NCBI GenBank assembly: GCA_035771175.1
Contig: CM069607.1
Location: forward strand, 15,446,001-15,510,000
Reading direction: 5' to 3'
Length of the DNA stretch: 64,000 nucleotides
Origin: Paratinospora sagittata
Lineage: Eukaryota > Streptophyta > Magnoliopsida > Ranunculales > Menispermaceae
This document shows, one piece after another, positions 1-9,934 of this stretch. The translations under genes and the position numbers were made by a program. The notes under the pieces are model-generated. The model saw nothing but the letters and a program-made list of their open reading frames with translations. It did no database searches and had not been told where the DNA came from. Within the stretch, counting starts at the first letter, position 1. Every line of letters begins with the position of its first letter.

Positions 1-577
1 AACCTGTGAACCGATGCACCAATAATAACCAGCAATTGAGAGGTCTCACGAGTTCCAGTGCTAACCAGTGACAGTGTCACTCTGTCGGGTCCACCGTAAT
101 GGCATGACACCCAATAATATAACATAATGATGATCCCCGCGGTCTAGCGTAACGGCATAGCACCCATGGTTATGAATTTAACAATTTTAATAGATAGTCT
201 CATACATGAAGTAAAACATAGTAACAAATATGATGCATGATGCTATGTAATTCATTATCAAACAAGTAAGAAATGCAAACCTAGCCTTCATTCCCCACCT
301 TAACACACTTTCAGTGGTGTAATGCCTTCTTCTAACTTCTTGAAGTGTGCAGGGATGAAAGATAATGCAAAAAGGTTGAAGGAGAGCGAGGAGGTAGGCG
401 AAGGATAACTGAGGGGGGCCACCCCCCATGGGGACGATCCTTTCCTTGGGACCGTCCCACTATGAGGGTATATATTTTTTCTTTGAGGGGGGCTTTTACC
501 ACTTATTAAAATTATACGCGAAGGGTTTTCAAGCAGTTGAATTTGTTTCTACTGTAGAAAAAGTGGGGTGTGTTACA
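1..577 (-). mobile_element. Truncated gypsy-type LTR fragment
   Basis: The right edge reads GGGGTGTGTTACA, so the minus strand starts TGTAACACACCCC, like the TGTAACACCCC starts of other gypsy-like LTRs in this window. Two related phrases near the left end (about 85-112 and 138-168, each ending in a 'ggcat..cacccc'-like string) form a short internal repeat. The other end lies outside the window, so no target-site duplication can be tested. The two reading frames here (187-429 minus, 428-640 plus) resemble no protein I know and are treated as chance frames. Confidence 0.55.
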
Positions 578-1300
578 GTGGCACCATATGGATTCAGATC
601 TGCTGACTGGGCGCCACCAAAGATTTTCAATTTTTTTTAAATGAATGCATCTTTCAAAAAGGCGCCTTTAATTTTTGTTTAAATGATTTGTTCTAAAGAC
701 ATCTTCATAAAAAACGTCTTTACTTTTTTTAAAAAAGAAGACTTGTTTTAAAGGCATTTTTCAAAAAGACACCTTATTTAAAAAAAAAGGGCGTGGGGAT
801 CGACCCCATGCCGCCTGACTCACGCCCTTCTTTTTCCCAAACTCGCTAGCACCTCCATTCCACCGTCGTTTGAGCTGAAACTTGTCGTCGCTGTAGCTTT
901 CTACTATCTTTTTCTCTCGCTCTTCTCACTCATCTCACTCTCTTTCGCTCTCTGCTATCTTTATCTCTCTCTTTTCTCGTTTTCTCTGCTCTCTCTGCTC
1001 ACTCTCATCATCTCTGCCCTCTCTCACTCCTTGCTCGCTCTCTCACTCTCTCCTGCCCTCTCTCACTCTCTCTCCTCTCACTCTCTGTCTCTCTATCTCT
1101 CCCTCTCGCATTCTCCCCCACTCCCTCCTTTCTTCGTTTATCTCTATCTCACCTACAAAACTCTTCGTTCTCTCGCCTATCTTCCTCTCGCGCGATCTCC
1201 TTATTCTCTCTCCTCTCATCTCCTCTCCATTTCTCATTTCCACTTGCTTGTAACCCCTTTCCACGTGTTACAACGCCTTCGTCAAATTATTTTATTTGAT
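578..1300. repeat. Non-coding stretch with a stem-loop and CT-rich low-complexity DNA
   Basis: No gene is visible. Positions about 787-839 form an inverted repeat: AAGGGCGTG pairs with CACGCCCTT across about 35 bases, with an inner GGGGATCGACCCC near-palindrome. From about 885 to 1260 the + strand is a pyrimidine-rich TCTC/CTCT microsatellite-like tract. The frames read through it on either strand (Ser/Leu-rich on plus, Arg/Glu-rich on minus) are composition artefacts. Confidence 0.6.
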
Positions 1301-2394
1301 TAGGTTTGTTTTTTTTTTCATTTTTTTAAGTTGTGTTAAATCTTTTTTTGATGGGTTGTATAAATTATTTGAGATCAAATGATAAATTTGATGGTATTTT
1401 TTATGTATGTTGTCGGCGTGGCGATGATGTCAAAGTGGCAGGATTGTGGAGACCTCTCCAGTGAGAATTAAATATATAATAATTTAATTTTGTTGTTTGG
1501 ATTATTTTATTAGCAATTGGTTACGTTAAAACAAGCTTTAACGTTTATACTTTCAAATAATTGTACCAAAAGGTAAAAAAATATATTAAATCTGGAAGTT
1601 AAATTGTTCAAATATTGAGAGATGTTTCCAAATTGAACATTAATTTTTATAATAGTTTTTCATGGTTTTGCGATAAATTTTCATGTGTGTAAAGTATAAA
1701 TATTAGATTATAATTTCCTCAAAAAATATTATAGTATAATGATTTTTTAAGTATTAATATTATAGTTTAGACATAAATTTTTTATGTTACTAGTGGAAGG
1801 CACACGCGAAGCACGTGAAGATGTTAGGAATATATGACATTTAAATATATACCCCAAATGAATTTAATTAAACAAATTGGATGAGTTCAGTTAAAAAATT
1901 GTGCATCATAATCAACATTTAAAAATTTGTGCATCATAATATATATATATATATATATATATAATAGAATAAAATATTTAAATTATCAAATATATTTAAA
2001 TAACGGTTAAGTAATTGAAATTTAAAAAATAATTAGTTCAATTACTCACATATAAAACTAGTTAACCTTCACTTATGCTTGCTCATGCGCTTCTATTTGC
2101 ATATAATTAGTTTTGTTCCATGTTACTACAAAATACTTTATATGTTAACAATTTGTTCAATTACTTGCTTCTACTTGCATATAATTAGTTCTATTGGTAG
2201 CACTTATTTTTTCTCCAAAAAAGATTTTACCTATTTGGCTAATTACCTCTTTGGTGCGTGATTATACTATTCAATCTTCGAAAAGGAAAAAAGTTATTTA
2301 CATTTCTGTTTATTTGTTACTTTGTTGAGAATCTTAGACTTTTATTCTATGCTTAGTTTGAGGGAATCGCAATTTTATTAACGTGTTACTTCCA
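1301..2394. other. AT-rich spacer, no gene seen
   Basis: AT-rich DNA with a TA-dinucleotide run at about 1937-1963 and no convincing coding potential. The phrase at about 1786-1830 (ACTAGTGGAAGGCACACGCG) looks like transposon-terminal sequence but could not be assigned. If the MULE that follows has a 5' terminal inverted repeat, it should lie here; I could not recognise one. Confidence 0.4.
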
Positions 2395-3442
2395 GATGAT
2401 AGATAGGTTTGTCTCAGTAAAATGCTACAATTTTGGTTCTGTAGTACATAGTCCGCAAGGGGCATCATATGATAGACTGCCAGTCGGGGTTCTAAGAGTT
2501 CGATTAGGCATTGGTCTTGAAGAATTTGAAGGGCTTATTTGAGGTGCACTAGGGATTTCAATTTGTGCAACGATCAATATCACCTATAGATATCCGTTGT
2601 TTTTTGGCGATAGGGATTTCACTTATACGTGGGTTCCGATTAGAACTGAGCAAGCGCTAAGGGATATTTTTTCCATATTGCAAGAGCTCCCATCTCCTAA
2701 TAATATGGAGGTGTATGTAGAAGTTGTTGGTGGAAGTCCAAACCAAGGTCATCAAATATAGAGTCGCCGAAGCCATGCAAATTTTGGCAGCCCTAGTGCA
2801 AAAAGATCAATGGAGAACATTGGTCCGAGTACAACTTCACCTATTAAAGCTGCAAACGAATACATGACCAATGATTCTGACGATGTTGGTCCGTCTGGTG
2901 TACCTTTGGTTGATGATGATTTCAATTACGAGGACGACAATGCACACCTCGATGAAGACAATGATGAAGATAGTGATGAAGACAGTGATGACGATGAGGG
3001 ACATGAGATGTCTAATTCTGTTGGTATGCATGATACATTGTTGAGGGTAATTGAACATGATGGGTCTATGTATGCATTGCCAGTACGAGAAGATGGCAAT
3101 GGGGTAAGCATGGAGGACACCGAATTACAAGACACTGAGTTGCATAGTATGGGGGATACACCACAACCTACCATGGCAGGTTTTGAGGCTCCATCACCAA
3201 ATTTCATGCAACTTAATTGTCAAGCTATGACCCTATTACCAGACAATCATGATAGCATATCTATGGGGTGGAACGAGTCACAAGATCTTTGTAAAAGACT
3301 CACATTTCTTAGTAAGGAAGACTTGTAACATAGCATAAAACGATGCTGCATAGCCAAACAACAAGAATATGATGTGGTCGATTCAGAACCTAGCTTCTGG
3401 TCAATTAGGTGTAAGAAATGGAGAGACGGTCGTCAGTGGAGG
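2395..3442 (+). pseudogene. MULE transposase N-terminal part (MURA)
   Basis: From ATG at about 2398 the frame reads a basic beta-rich start (MIDRFVSVKCYNFGS...), breaks at a stop near 2541, resumes, and passes into a strongly acidic linker (about 2900-3005, runs of Asp/Glu) typical of MURA proteins. After another stop at 3326 the sequence resembles the start of the MuDR DNA-binding domain (FLSKEDL...DVVDSEPSFWSIRCKKW). The 172-residue frame at 2810-3328 is only the linker portion. The gene is cut at 3442 by a solo LTR and resumes at 5392; without the insert the join reads WRLRASKRKK, matching the family. Confidence rests on the downstream modules, since this N-terminal part evolves fast. Confidence 0.7.
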
Positions 3443-3598
3443 TGGTGTGTGCAAACTGCAAGTGCACGATGTCAAGTTATAAATACCGATGAGAATATAG
3501 GGTTATCGTCCTCTAGGACTGAATACTACACTAATTACCACGTTTACTAACTCTAATTTTAATTTTGAATATCCAATTCGAAAGTTTAAGTAAATTAA

Positions 3599-4104
3599 GG
3601 GCATGTTAGGCACACAGGATAGGATGGGATTGGACTAAATATAGTCCAAATCCTATGTTTGGGTGTGAAGTGGGATGAGATAAAAATAATCCCACTTCAT
3701 CAAGTTATCCCATTCTAATGGGATGAAATAATCCCAACCAAAATAGTGGGATTATTTTATCCCACCATTCTTTTTTTTTTGGCATTTTGCTCCTCATTTT
3801 CTTCTTCTTCTTCTTCCTCATTTTTCCTTTTTTTTTTAAATAAATAAATAAAATCCATCAACGACTACAACTTTGCGATTGCAAAACCAGGGTTTTGCGA
3901 TTTCGCAAAATTTGAGTTTTTTAAAATATTTTTTATGTGATTTTATTTTTTTTAATTTAATTAAAAAAATTTAATTACTAATCGTTCCAATCCCAAACAT
4001 ACCACTAAACACAAGATTACTCTATTTTTAATCCTATCCCATCCTATTCAATTCAATCCAATCCCATAAAAATAAATCTATCCTATCTCGCACCAAACGA
4101 GTCC
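3599..4104. mobile_element. PIF/Harbinger (Tourist-like) MITE
   Basis: A 506-bp non-coding element flanked by TAA (3596-3598 and 4105-4107), the 3-bp target preference of PIF/Harbinger transposons. Ends are inverted: left GGGCATGTTAGGCACACAGG, right reverse complement GGACTCGTTTGGTGCGAG, and subterminal 'ggatgggattgga' on the left is mirrored by 'ccaatccca' words on the right. The related LTR near 63483 has the unoccupied site with a single TAA, giving an internal proof of insertion. Confidence 0.85.
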
Positions 4105-4217
4105 TAAAAACAATAATTAATCAAACTAAAACTAAACTAGCAATGCAATAGAAATAGATAGGAAATCAACGGATGAATAGTCTAGAGGTTTGATATCACC
4201 TCACTCTCAACACTGCC

Positions 4218-4240
4218 TATATATATATATATATATATAT
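4218..4240. repeat. TA dinucleotide microsatellite
   Basis: About 11 TA units in family E LTR DNA. The equivalent site at 63592-63643 in the related LTR has about 26 units. Confidence 0.9.
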
Positions 4241-5391
4241 TTATTTATTATTAATTCAATTTTCTTGTTTATAAGTCGAAAACCATAACGTTTTTAATTC
4301 CCTCTCTTAAGCACCAATTAGAACATATTATTAGCACCTTGGTCTTATTTTTTCGATGAAAACCTAAGATCCTAATAACTCATTAAGTTCTATAATTTTC
4401 TTCCTATGACTTCAAAGGGTCTCGATCTCCTCTCGGTCTAACGATAAACTAGGTTATATTTTCCTTGTTTCGATCAATAGTACCATCTTTTGGAGCACCT
4501 ACTTTATGTCTATAATCATCCAATCCATGATCAAGGGATCAAAAACATTAAACCCAGAAAAATATAAATCAACTAGAAAATATTATTAATAATAATCGAA
4601 ACAATAAAAACTATGGCATAGCCTTGAGTTTGGATCAATGTAACCCTTTAGAAATAGGGTTTAGTTCATAGCTCTCAACATAAACAAATAAAATAATGAT
4701 ATGAACATGAATCTAAACAATGAAAACAAACTAGATTGATAAAGAGAGTGTTGGAGAATCTCTTCTTCGCTTCAAACTCGATCTTCTCCTTCACTTTGCA
4801 CCAGCCGTTAACCCTTGTTCTCCACTCTATTCCCTCTTTCGAACCTTAAATAATGAAGTATTTATATGTACAAGCCAATAGGATGTCAAAATAAAAAGCC
4901 TGAACTCGTAAGACTAAATCCTGCAAAACTTCTAATTTTGCGCAACTCTCGGCGCCGCGGTGTCCACAGTGGACACACCGGTGCCCAGTTATTGGTCCTC
5001 TTCTTTTCTTCTTCTTGTTGCTCGACGCCGCGGAGCTCAGTCTCTGGATTTTTGCATTATTTTTCATTATGGACTTAAACCATTTTTTCTTCACCTCTTT
5101 TGACTTGCATGCTTCATGTATCTTCATCTCAACTTCTTGTAACATGTTTCCATCATCCAAATCCACTTTCAACAAATCTAAGCACTTACAAAACAAAGCA
5201 AAAAATAATGAGTAACACACTTATATAACCAGCTTATAAAATTAAAAACTGAAATAAAACAACATATACCAAAAAGTGACTAAATTAACGAATAGACCAA
5301 AACTAACACAATCCAACCAAACTAATAAATAAATTATCCTAAAATTCATCTAAAACCTACTAAAAAATATATCTAAATATCTAACTCATTA

Positions 5392-5563
5392 GGAGGCTAA
5401 GGGCTTCTAAACGCAAGAAATCGGGGTTGTTTGATCACAGTGTCCATTCCCACACACGTGTTTTTCCCCAAATGTCGCAAGATCATAGAAAATTGGATTT
5501 AAAGCTAATATATCGCTGGATTTTTAATGTTGTAAAGCAAGATCTTTCAACTTCAGTGTCAGC
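5392..5563 (+). pseudogene. MULE transposase fragment, DNA-binding to linker region
   Basis: Reads SKRKKSGLF...RVFPQMSQDHRKLDLKLI and on to DLSTSVSA, matching the stretch of MURA between the MuDR DNA-binding domain and the catalytic region, where 'SQDHRKLDS..I' is strongly conserved. It directly continues the upstream fragment once the family E LTR and one copy of its TSD are ignored. The downstream cut is the hAT insertion at 5564; the codons for SVSALHQII resume at 6880. Confidence 0.75.
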
Positions 5564-6879
5564 TAGGGGTGTTAGTGGGTTGGTTCAAACTGCAGAACCG
5601 AACCGAACCGAACCAGTGTGTTCGGTTCGGTTCGGTTCGATTTCGGTTTGAGAGTTTTAAAAATTGATCAGTTTGGTTTGGTTTACGGGTTTTGGTCTTG
5701 AAAACTAATGGTAAACCGAACCAAACCTATCATGGGTTAAAATGGTAATTTTACATAAACCCTAATCCTAACCACAGCCCCCGCATCTTCAATTCATATT
5801 TCTTTCTATGTAAACGTGCTGCCCAAAACCCATCTCATCTTCTCATCCTCAATAATGGTAGCTTCTTCTTCTTCTTTTCTCTCTCTCCTTTCTTTTCCTC
5901 ATCTTCTCATCTCTCCTTCTTTCCATCACAACATCATCTTCTTCTGATGTATCCTCCGATGATCCGTTAATCCAGCAAGTCTTTTCCGACGACGACAATG
6001 ACCTGATCTTGAACGCCGACCACCACTTCACCAATTTCATCAAGAGGTTCGGGAAAACCTATGCCGCCGAAGCTGAACACGCCTACCGATTCTCCATCTT
6101 CAAGGTTAATCTGCGACGGGCTAAGCTGAAACACAAAATTTTTTTTTTTTTTTTTTTTTTATTCTTTGATTTGGATGGTTGATTTATAACCCTAGATATT
6201 GATTATATTTGATTTTTTCTCACATTTATGTATAGGGGAAATAAGGCAAGGGAATGAGAGGGTTTGGTTTGAGGTGGTGACTATAAATGGAAAAAGAAGG
6301 CTTCTTGCATCATCAATGAATTCCAGGTGTCTGGTTTAGCATCATTTTTTTCATGTTTAATTTCAGTTCTTGAAAGTTTGTTTCTTCTGATTTTGTTAAG
6401 CACAGTAAATGGTGATGATTTAACGGATTGCTCTTGTTGTGTCTTTTACTTATGAACGCTTGAATCGTTCTTTGTTGGAATTTAAACTTTTGAAACAAGA
6501 TTTAATGTTATGAAATGGGAAAAGAACCGAATGTTTTTTCGTGGAGAATTTTTAAAATAGTATTTATTGTTTTCCAAGGATTGAGTTTTACCTACATTGT
6601 CTTAGACTTGTAAATATAACAAATCAAAGATTGTTGTAACATTACATGATTATGTTGTATTATTTAAAATATGTGTTTCTTTTAATTGTAAAAAATATAT
6701 TTTATTGGTTAAAAAATGTGAACCGATTAACCCAAATCGAACCAAACCGAATTGGTTCGGTTCGGTTTAAGAGGATATAATTGGTTCTGATTGGTTTACA
6801 AAAATCCAATCCAATGCCCCACAGTTCGGTTTGCGGTTTGAGGTCTAAACTGATCAGAACCGAACCGATGACACCCCTA
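5564..6879. mobile_element. hAT-type non-autonomous transposon carrying a host gene fragment
   Basis: Termini are TAGGGGTGT (left) and ACACCCCTA (right), giving inverted repeats TAGGGGTGTTAGTGGGTTGG and TAGGGGTGTCATCGGTTCGG. The flanks are GTGTCAGC (5556-5563) and GTGTCGGC (6880-6887), an 8-bp TSD with one mismatch, diagnostic of the hAT superfamily. Subterminal regions are packed with GGTTCGGTT/GAACCGAACC repeats (about 5594-5645 and 6720-6775), as often seen where hAT transposases bind. It encodes no transposase. The interior holds part of a cysteine protease gene (5855-6138). The insertion splits the MULE transposase between SVSA and LHQI. Confidence 0.85.
5855..6138 (+). pseudogene. Captured 5' exon piece of an RD19-like papain-family cysteine protease
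   Basis: An ATG at 5855 opens a Ser/Leu-rich hydrophobic stretch resembling a signal peptide, closed by a stop near 5945. One base out of frame, from 5946, the sequence reads DVSSDDPLIQQVFSDDDN, then HHFTNFIKRFGKTYA, HAYRFSIFKVNLRRAK and KLKHK. This matches the propeptide (inhibitor I29, ERFNIN-like) of plant RD19/cathepsin-F-like vacuolar proteases. The similarity stops at about 6138 at a T-homopolymer, well before the catalytic Cys, so no active enzyme could be made. It lies wholly inside the hAT element, so it is best read as transduplicated host sequence. Family placement is from recognised motifs; no search was run. Confidence 0.7.
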
Positions 6880-7071
6880 GTGTCGGCGCTACATCAAATA
6901 ATTAAAGATATAAATAAATATGATGTGCATTACAAAAGAGTGTGGTGTGCAAAAAAGAAGGTGATGGAGAGGATATTTGGTGATTATGAGGGATCATATA
7001 ACCTGCTTCCAAAGTGGATAGATGCATTGAATGCTAGCAATCCAGGTTCACACGCATTTGTAGTTCACTAC
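6880..7071 (+). pseudogene. MULE transposase fragment, pre-catalytic helix region
   Basis: Reads LHQIIKDINKYDVHYKRVW, then AKKKVMERIFGDYEGSYNLL and PKWIDALNASNPGS. This is the conserved 'Y..W.AK..A...IFG.WE.SY..LP.WM.AL...NPGT' block that precedes the DDE domain in MURA. The open frame is continuous over about 60 codons. It ends at 7071, where a solo LTR with TSD ACTAC enters. Confidence 0.85.
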
Positions 7072-7439
7072 TGAGACGCCCTGAAAATTATTTCATCTAG
7101 CCCATAACCCAATTGCATTTTTCCCAAACTCTATGTGTTTGCCTTGATATGTTTGGTGTTTGTTTGATGGTTGTTTAATGTTTGTATATTTAATGCTTGA
7201 TATGTATATAAATATGTGCATTATAAATTGTACATGGGTCATGTTAAATTAAAGAATAATGCATATGTTATTATTTATGCATGGGCCCATTAAACCATGA
7301 ATTGATATGGGTTAGGTTTGATTGAATAAAAGGATAAATGAGAATGAAAATTTGGTGTATTAGATGGATTGGACATTTAAAATACATGCAAGCGTAAGAT
7401 TGGTTAAAGTACATGTGGTTGGTATGGGTAGTATGAGAC

Positions 7440-7683
7440 CAACACATGTCAAGTTGGTGCATGAGAATGGACAAGTGTCCCATGCCCCATTTCTCTTCTC
7501 CAACACATGTCAAGTTGGTGCATGAGAATGGACAAGTGTCCCTTGCACCATTTCTCTTCTCCAACACATGTCAAGTTGGTGCATGAGAATGGACAAGTGT
7601 CCCTTGCACCATTTCTCTTCTCCAACACATGTCAAGTTGGTGCATGAGAGTGGACAAGTGTCCCATGCCAACTTCTCTTCTCC
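7440..7683 (+). repeat. 61-bp tandem array, four units, inside solo LTR
   Basis: Units start at 7440, 7501, 7562 and 7623, each beginning CAACACATGTCAAGTTGG and ending with a TTTCTCTTCT-like string. The related LTR at 27458-30218 has a single unit at about 29810-29875, so the array expanded in this copy. Fourth-unit changes (GAGTGGACAAG, ATGCCAACTTC) match the single-copy form best, suggesting that it is the founder. Confidence 0.9.
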
Positions 7684-9110
7684 AAGGAAGTCCTAGAGAG
7701 TGAGATGAGTGGAGGGAAAGGAAAAAAGAAGAGAAAGGAAAGAAGAAGAGAAAGAAAGATGAAGTTGCTTTGAGGAAGTCTCAGCAATGTTTTCATCAAA
7801 GTTTGTCAACCAGTTCATATCTTATGGTTATTCATTCTCATCGGTGGAGATCTTGATTGGAGGTTTCTTCTGAGAGATATAACCTCCCAAACAAAGCTGG
7901 TCGGAAAGTCTAAATTTCTCGCGCAGTTTAGATCAAACTGATAGATCTCCTATACCTACTGTTGGATGGATATGATATTTTAAAGGATGGTTCAAAACTA
8001 ATATTTCTGCATTATGAACAGTTGAGATGTTGATGGGTCAAGTTTTTTGTGTGATATAGTCATCTGAGTTCAAGTATTTGCAGCAGGAAAGGAGAAATTG
8101 TCTGATTAGAGACTTGTTCATCAAAGAGGCGTATCTCTTCGGTCCACCGTTGGATTGAGCTGATGTTTGGACAGAAGGTTTGGTTCTTAACATACTTCAA
8201 TCTAGATGGTTGATTTTGTGATTAAATATTTCTGTTGGCAGCTTGATACATCTGAACAGAATATTAAATGGAAAATTGGTAGGGTTGTTTGTATTAGACC
8301 TAAATTTAGAATATGAACTTAGAATTTTCCAAATAGCTTGCATGTCAACTATGTTGACCTAGTTGTCATTGTTGATGAGCCCATGATGCAAAATCAGTTA
8401 TATACATGGCTGAACATGGTGACCTAGCGTAAATCGGCAATATGGCCTAAGTATGGAAAATTTCATATTTTAGGGCTTTTGATGCTTTTGGCCTAGATTC
8501 ATTGAATTGATGCAATTTATGTCTAATTAAGCATGATTAGGGTTGATTATGCTACTGATTAGGTGGTTGTGACCATATCATGGGTTAGGCCTACTTGTGA
8601 TCAAATGGCCCAATTTGGGCATGTTTATGCCTAAGGAATTGAAAATCAATATTTTTGATTAATTGAATGGTTTATGAATGAGAACTATGCATTAGAGGCC
8701 TAAGTCGTGTGATTTGAATTGAATGATGGGATTAGATGGAATTTAGGCCTATTGCCTATATGTGGGTTGATTTAAGGTTGATGTGTAATGTCTATGTGAT
8801 TGAGCATAGGAATTGATATATGGTTGGATATTGATGTATGTTTCAGGACCTTGATTGGGTTGATTCGGTTTGGTGTCCGTGTGTGGTTAGATACTCTCGC
8901 GAGGCTTGGTTGTGAGTAGACTTCATTTATGATTATATTTTTTATGTCATCATATCACTTATATATATTGTATGTTGAAAGCATGAATGTGTTTTAATGT
9001 TTTGAATGATGCATTGATTTGAAAAAACCTTATGACTTTGGTTGGGCCCATCTATCTGGCTAATAGGGAGACTTAACCTTGTCATAAGAGGGTTTTAGAA
9101 AGAAAATATT

Positions 9111-9217
9111 TGGGGATGAGAACGGTACGGTGAAATAGACGTACACTAGTAACCCCAAATCAACATGATTGGGGATGAGAACGGTACGGTGAAATAGACG
9201 TGCACTAGTAACCCCAA
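9111..9217 (+). repeat. Direct duplication of about 47 bp within the solo LTR
   Basis: The block TTGGGGATGAGAACGGTACG...AGTAACCCCAA occurs at about 9110-9157 and again at 9169-9217, separated by about a dozen bases. Only one copy is visible in the related LTR near 28155-28205. Confidence 0.8.
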
Positions 9218-9934
9218 TGCATGTGAAATGTGGATCTAAATTGATAGGCTTTTACTTGCATCGAACTTATTATAAATGCTTGATATCTATATGTTATGAG
9301 CTTTTAATCATGCTACACATTGACATGCATACATGATATTTATTGATGAGTATTGATAGCATATTTGAATTCTATTCACTGGGCACGGTTGGCTCACCCT
9401 CATTTTTCTCTTTCAGGTCCTTCTGTCCTGAATAAGGGCAAAGGAATAGTCATATCTTGAGGGCCTTGCCGGCGAGAGAATCCAAGGCCTCGATGTGAGT
9501 TGAGCGGCATTTTGATTGAACTTTGTTTTAAATTATGATGTATTATATTTTGGATTATGTAATTATAACACTTACCACATTGTAGTATAGGTAAGTTGGG
9601 ACTTGTTAGATAGACTATGTGGGCATATGACGATTTTTTTTGTACCCATAGTTCTGAACTTTATGTGTATGTCCATCTAGATGGACTGTAGGGATTATGG
9701 TTTTATTTATGGTCCATTTTTATGGATTATCTCTTGTCTTGGATGATTAATACGGTTGGTAGTTTTGTTTAGTACCTTTTTATATTATGTCGTTGTTTGG
9801 GATAGGGCTCGTAGGGTCTCAACCACCTTACGGGGGTTGAGGAGTGGTTGGAGATGCCTACATCTGGCTTCCCGCCCTGGCATTCCACAAGCCATTCCCT
9901 ACGGGTTGGTGGTCTAGGGTGCGGGGTCGCCACA

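Larger units (their letters stand above)
3443..5391 (+). mobile_element. Solo LTR, family E, in the MULE transposase gene
   Basis: A 1.95-kb insertion flanked by GGAGG on both sides (3438-3442 and 5392-5396), a 5-bp TSD as made by LTR integrases. It begins TGGTGTGTGCAA and ends CTCATTA, so the terminal CA has decayed. The same family occurs at 34017-35458 (opposite orientation, own 5-bp TSD) and from 63323 to the window end. Within it lie a PIF/Harbinger-like MITE (3599-4104), a TA microsatellite (4218-4240) and a GC-rich block (about 4950-5040) with 'ggcgccgcgg' and 'gacgccgcgg' words, also present in degenerate form in the 34017 copy. The minus-strand frame at 4846-5220 is not conserved between copies and is not called as a gene. 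Confidence 0.8.
7072..9934 (+). mobile_element. Solo LTR, 2.86 kb, gypsy-type (family S)
   Basis: Perfect 5-bp TSD ACTAC (7067-7071 and 9935-9939). Termini TGAGACGCCC and GGTCGCCACA obey the TG...CA rule. A second copy of the family, in opposite orientation, is at 27458-30218. It lies in the MULE transposase and removes no host bases. It contains a 61-bp tandem array (7440-7683), a duplicated block (9111-9217) and, near its 3' end, CACTGGGC...GGCTCACC (9377-9400), a phrase shared by several LTR families here. No coding capacity was recognised; the frame at 9848-10168 starts in LTR DNA and only its 3' half is MULE protein. Confidence 0.9.

Noticed and set aside
1031..1303. Open frames over the CT-rich tract on both strands
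   Set aside because: Composition alone gives Ser/Leu or Arg/Glu runs; no domain and no conserved start.
2837..3207. Minus-strand frames opposite the MULE linker
   Set aside because: They mirror the Asp/Glu-codon repeats of the sense linker (Ile/Val- and Ser-rich shadows).
4846..5220. 124-residue minus-strand frame in the family E LTR with a Cys/His-rich patch
   Set aside because: Not kept in the 34017 copy, no recognisable domain, and the GC block explains the Cys/His codons.
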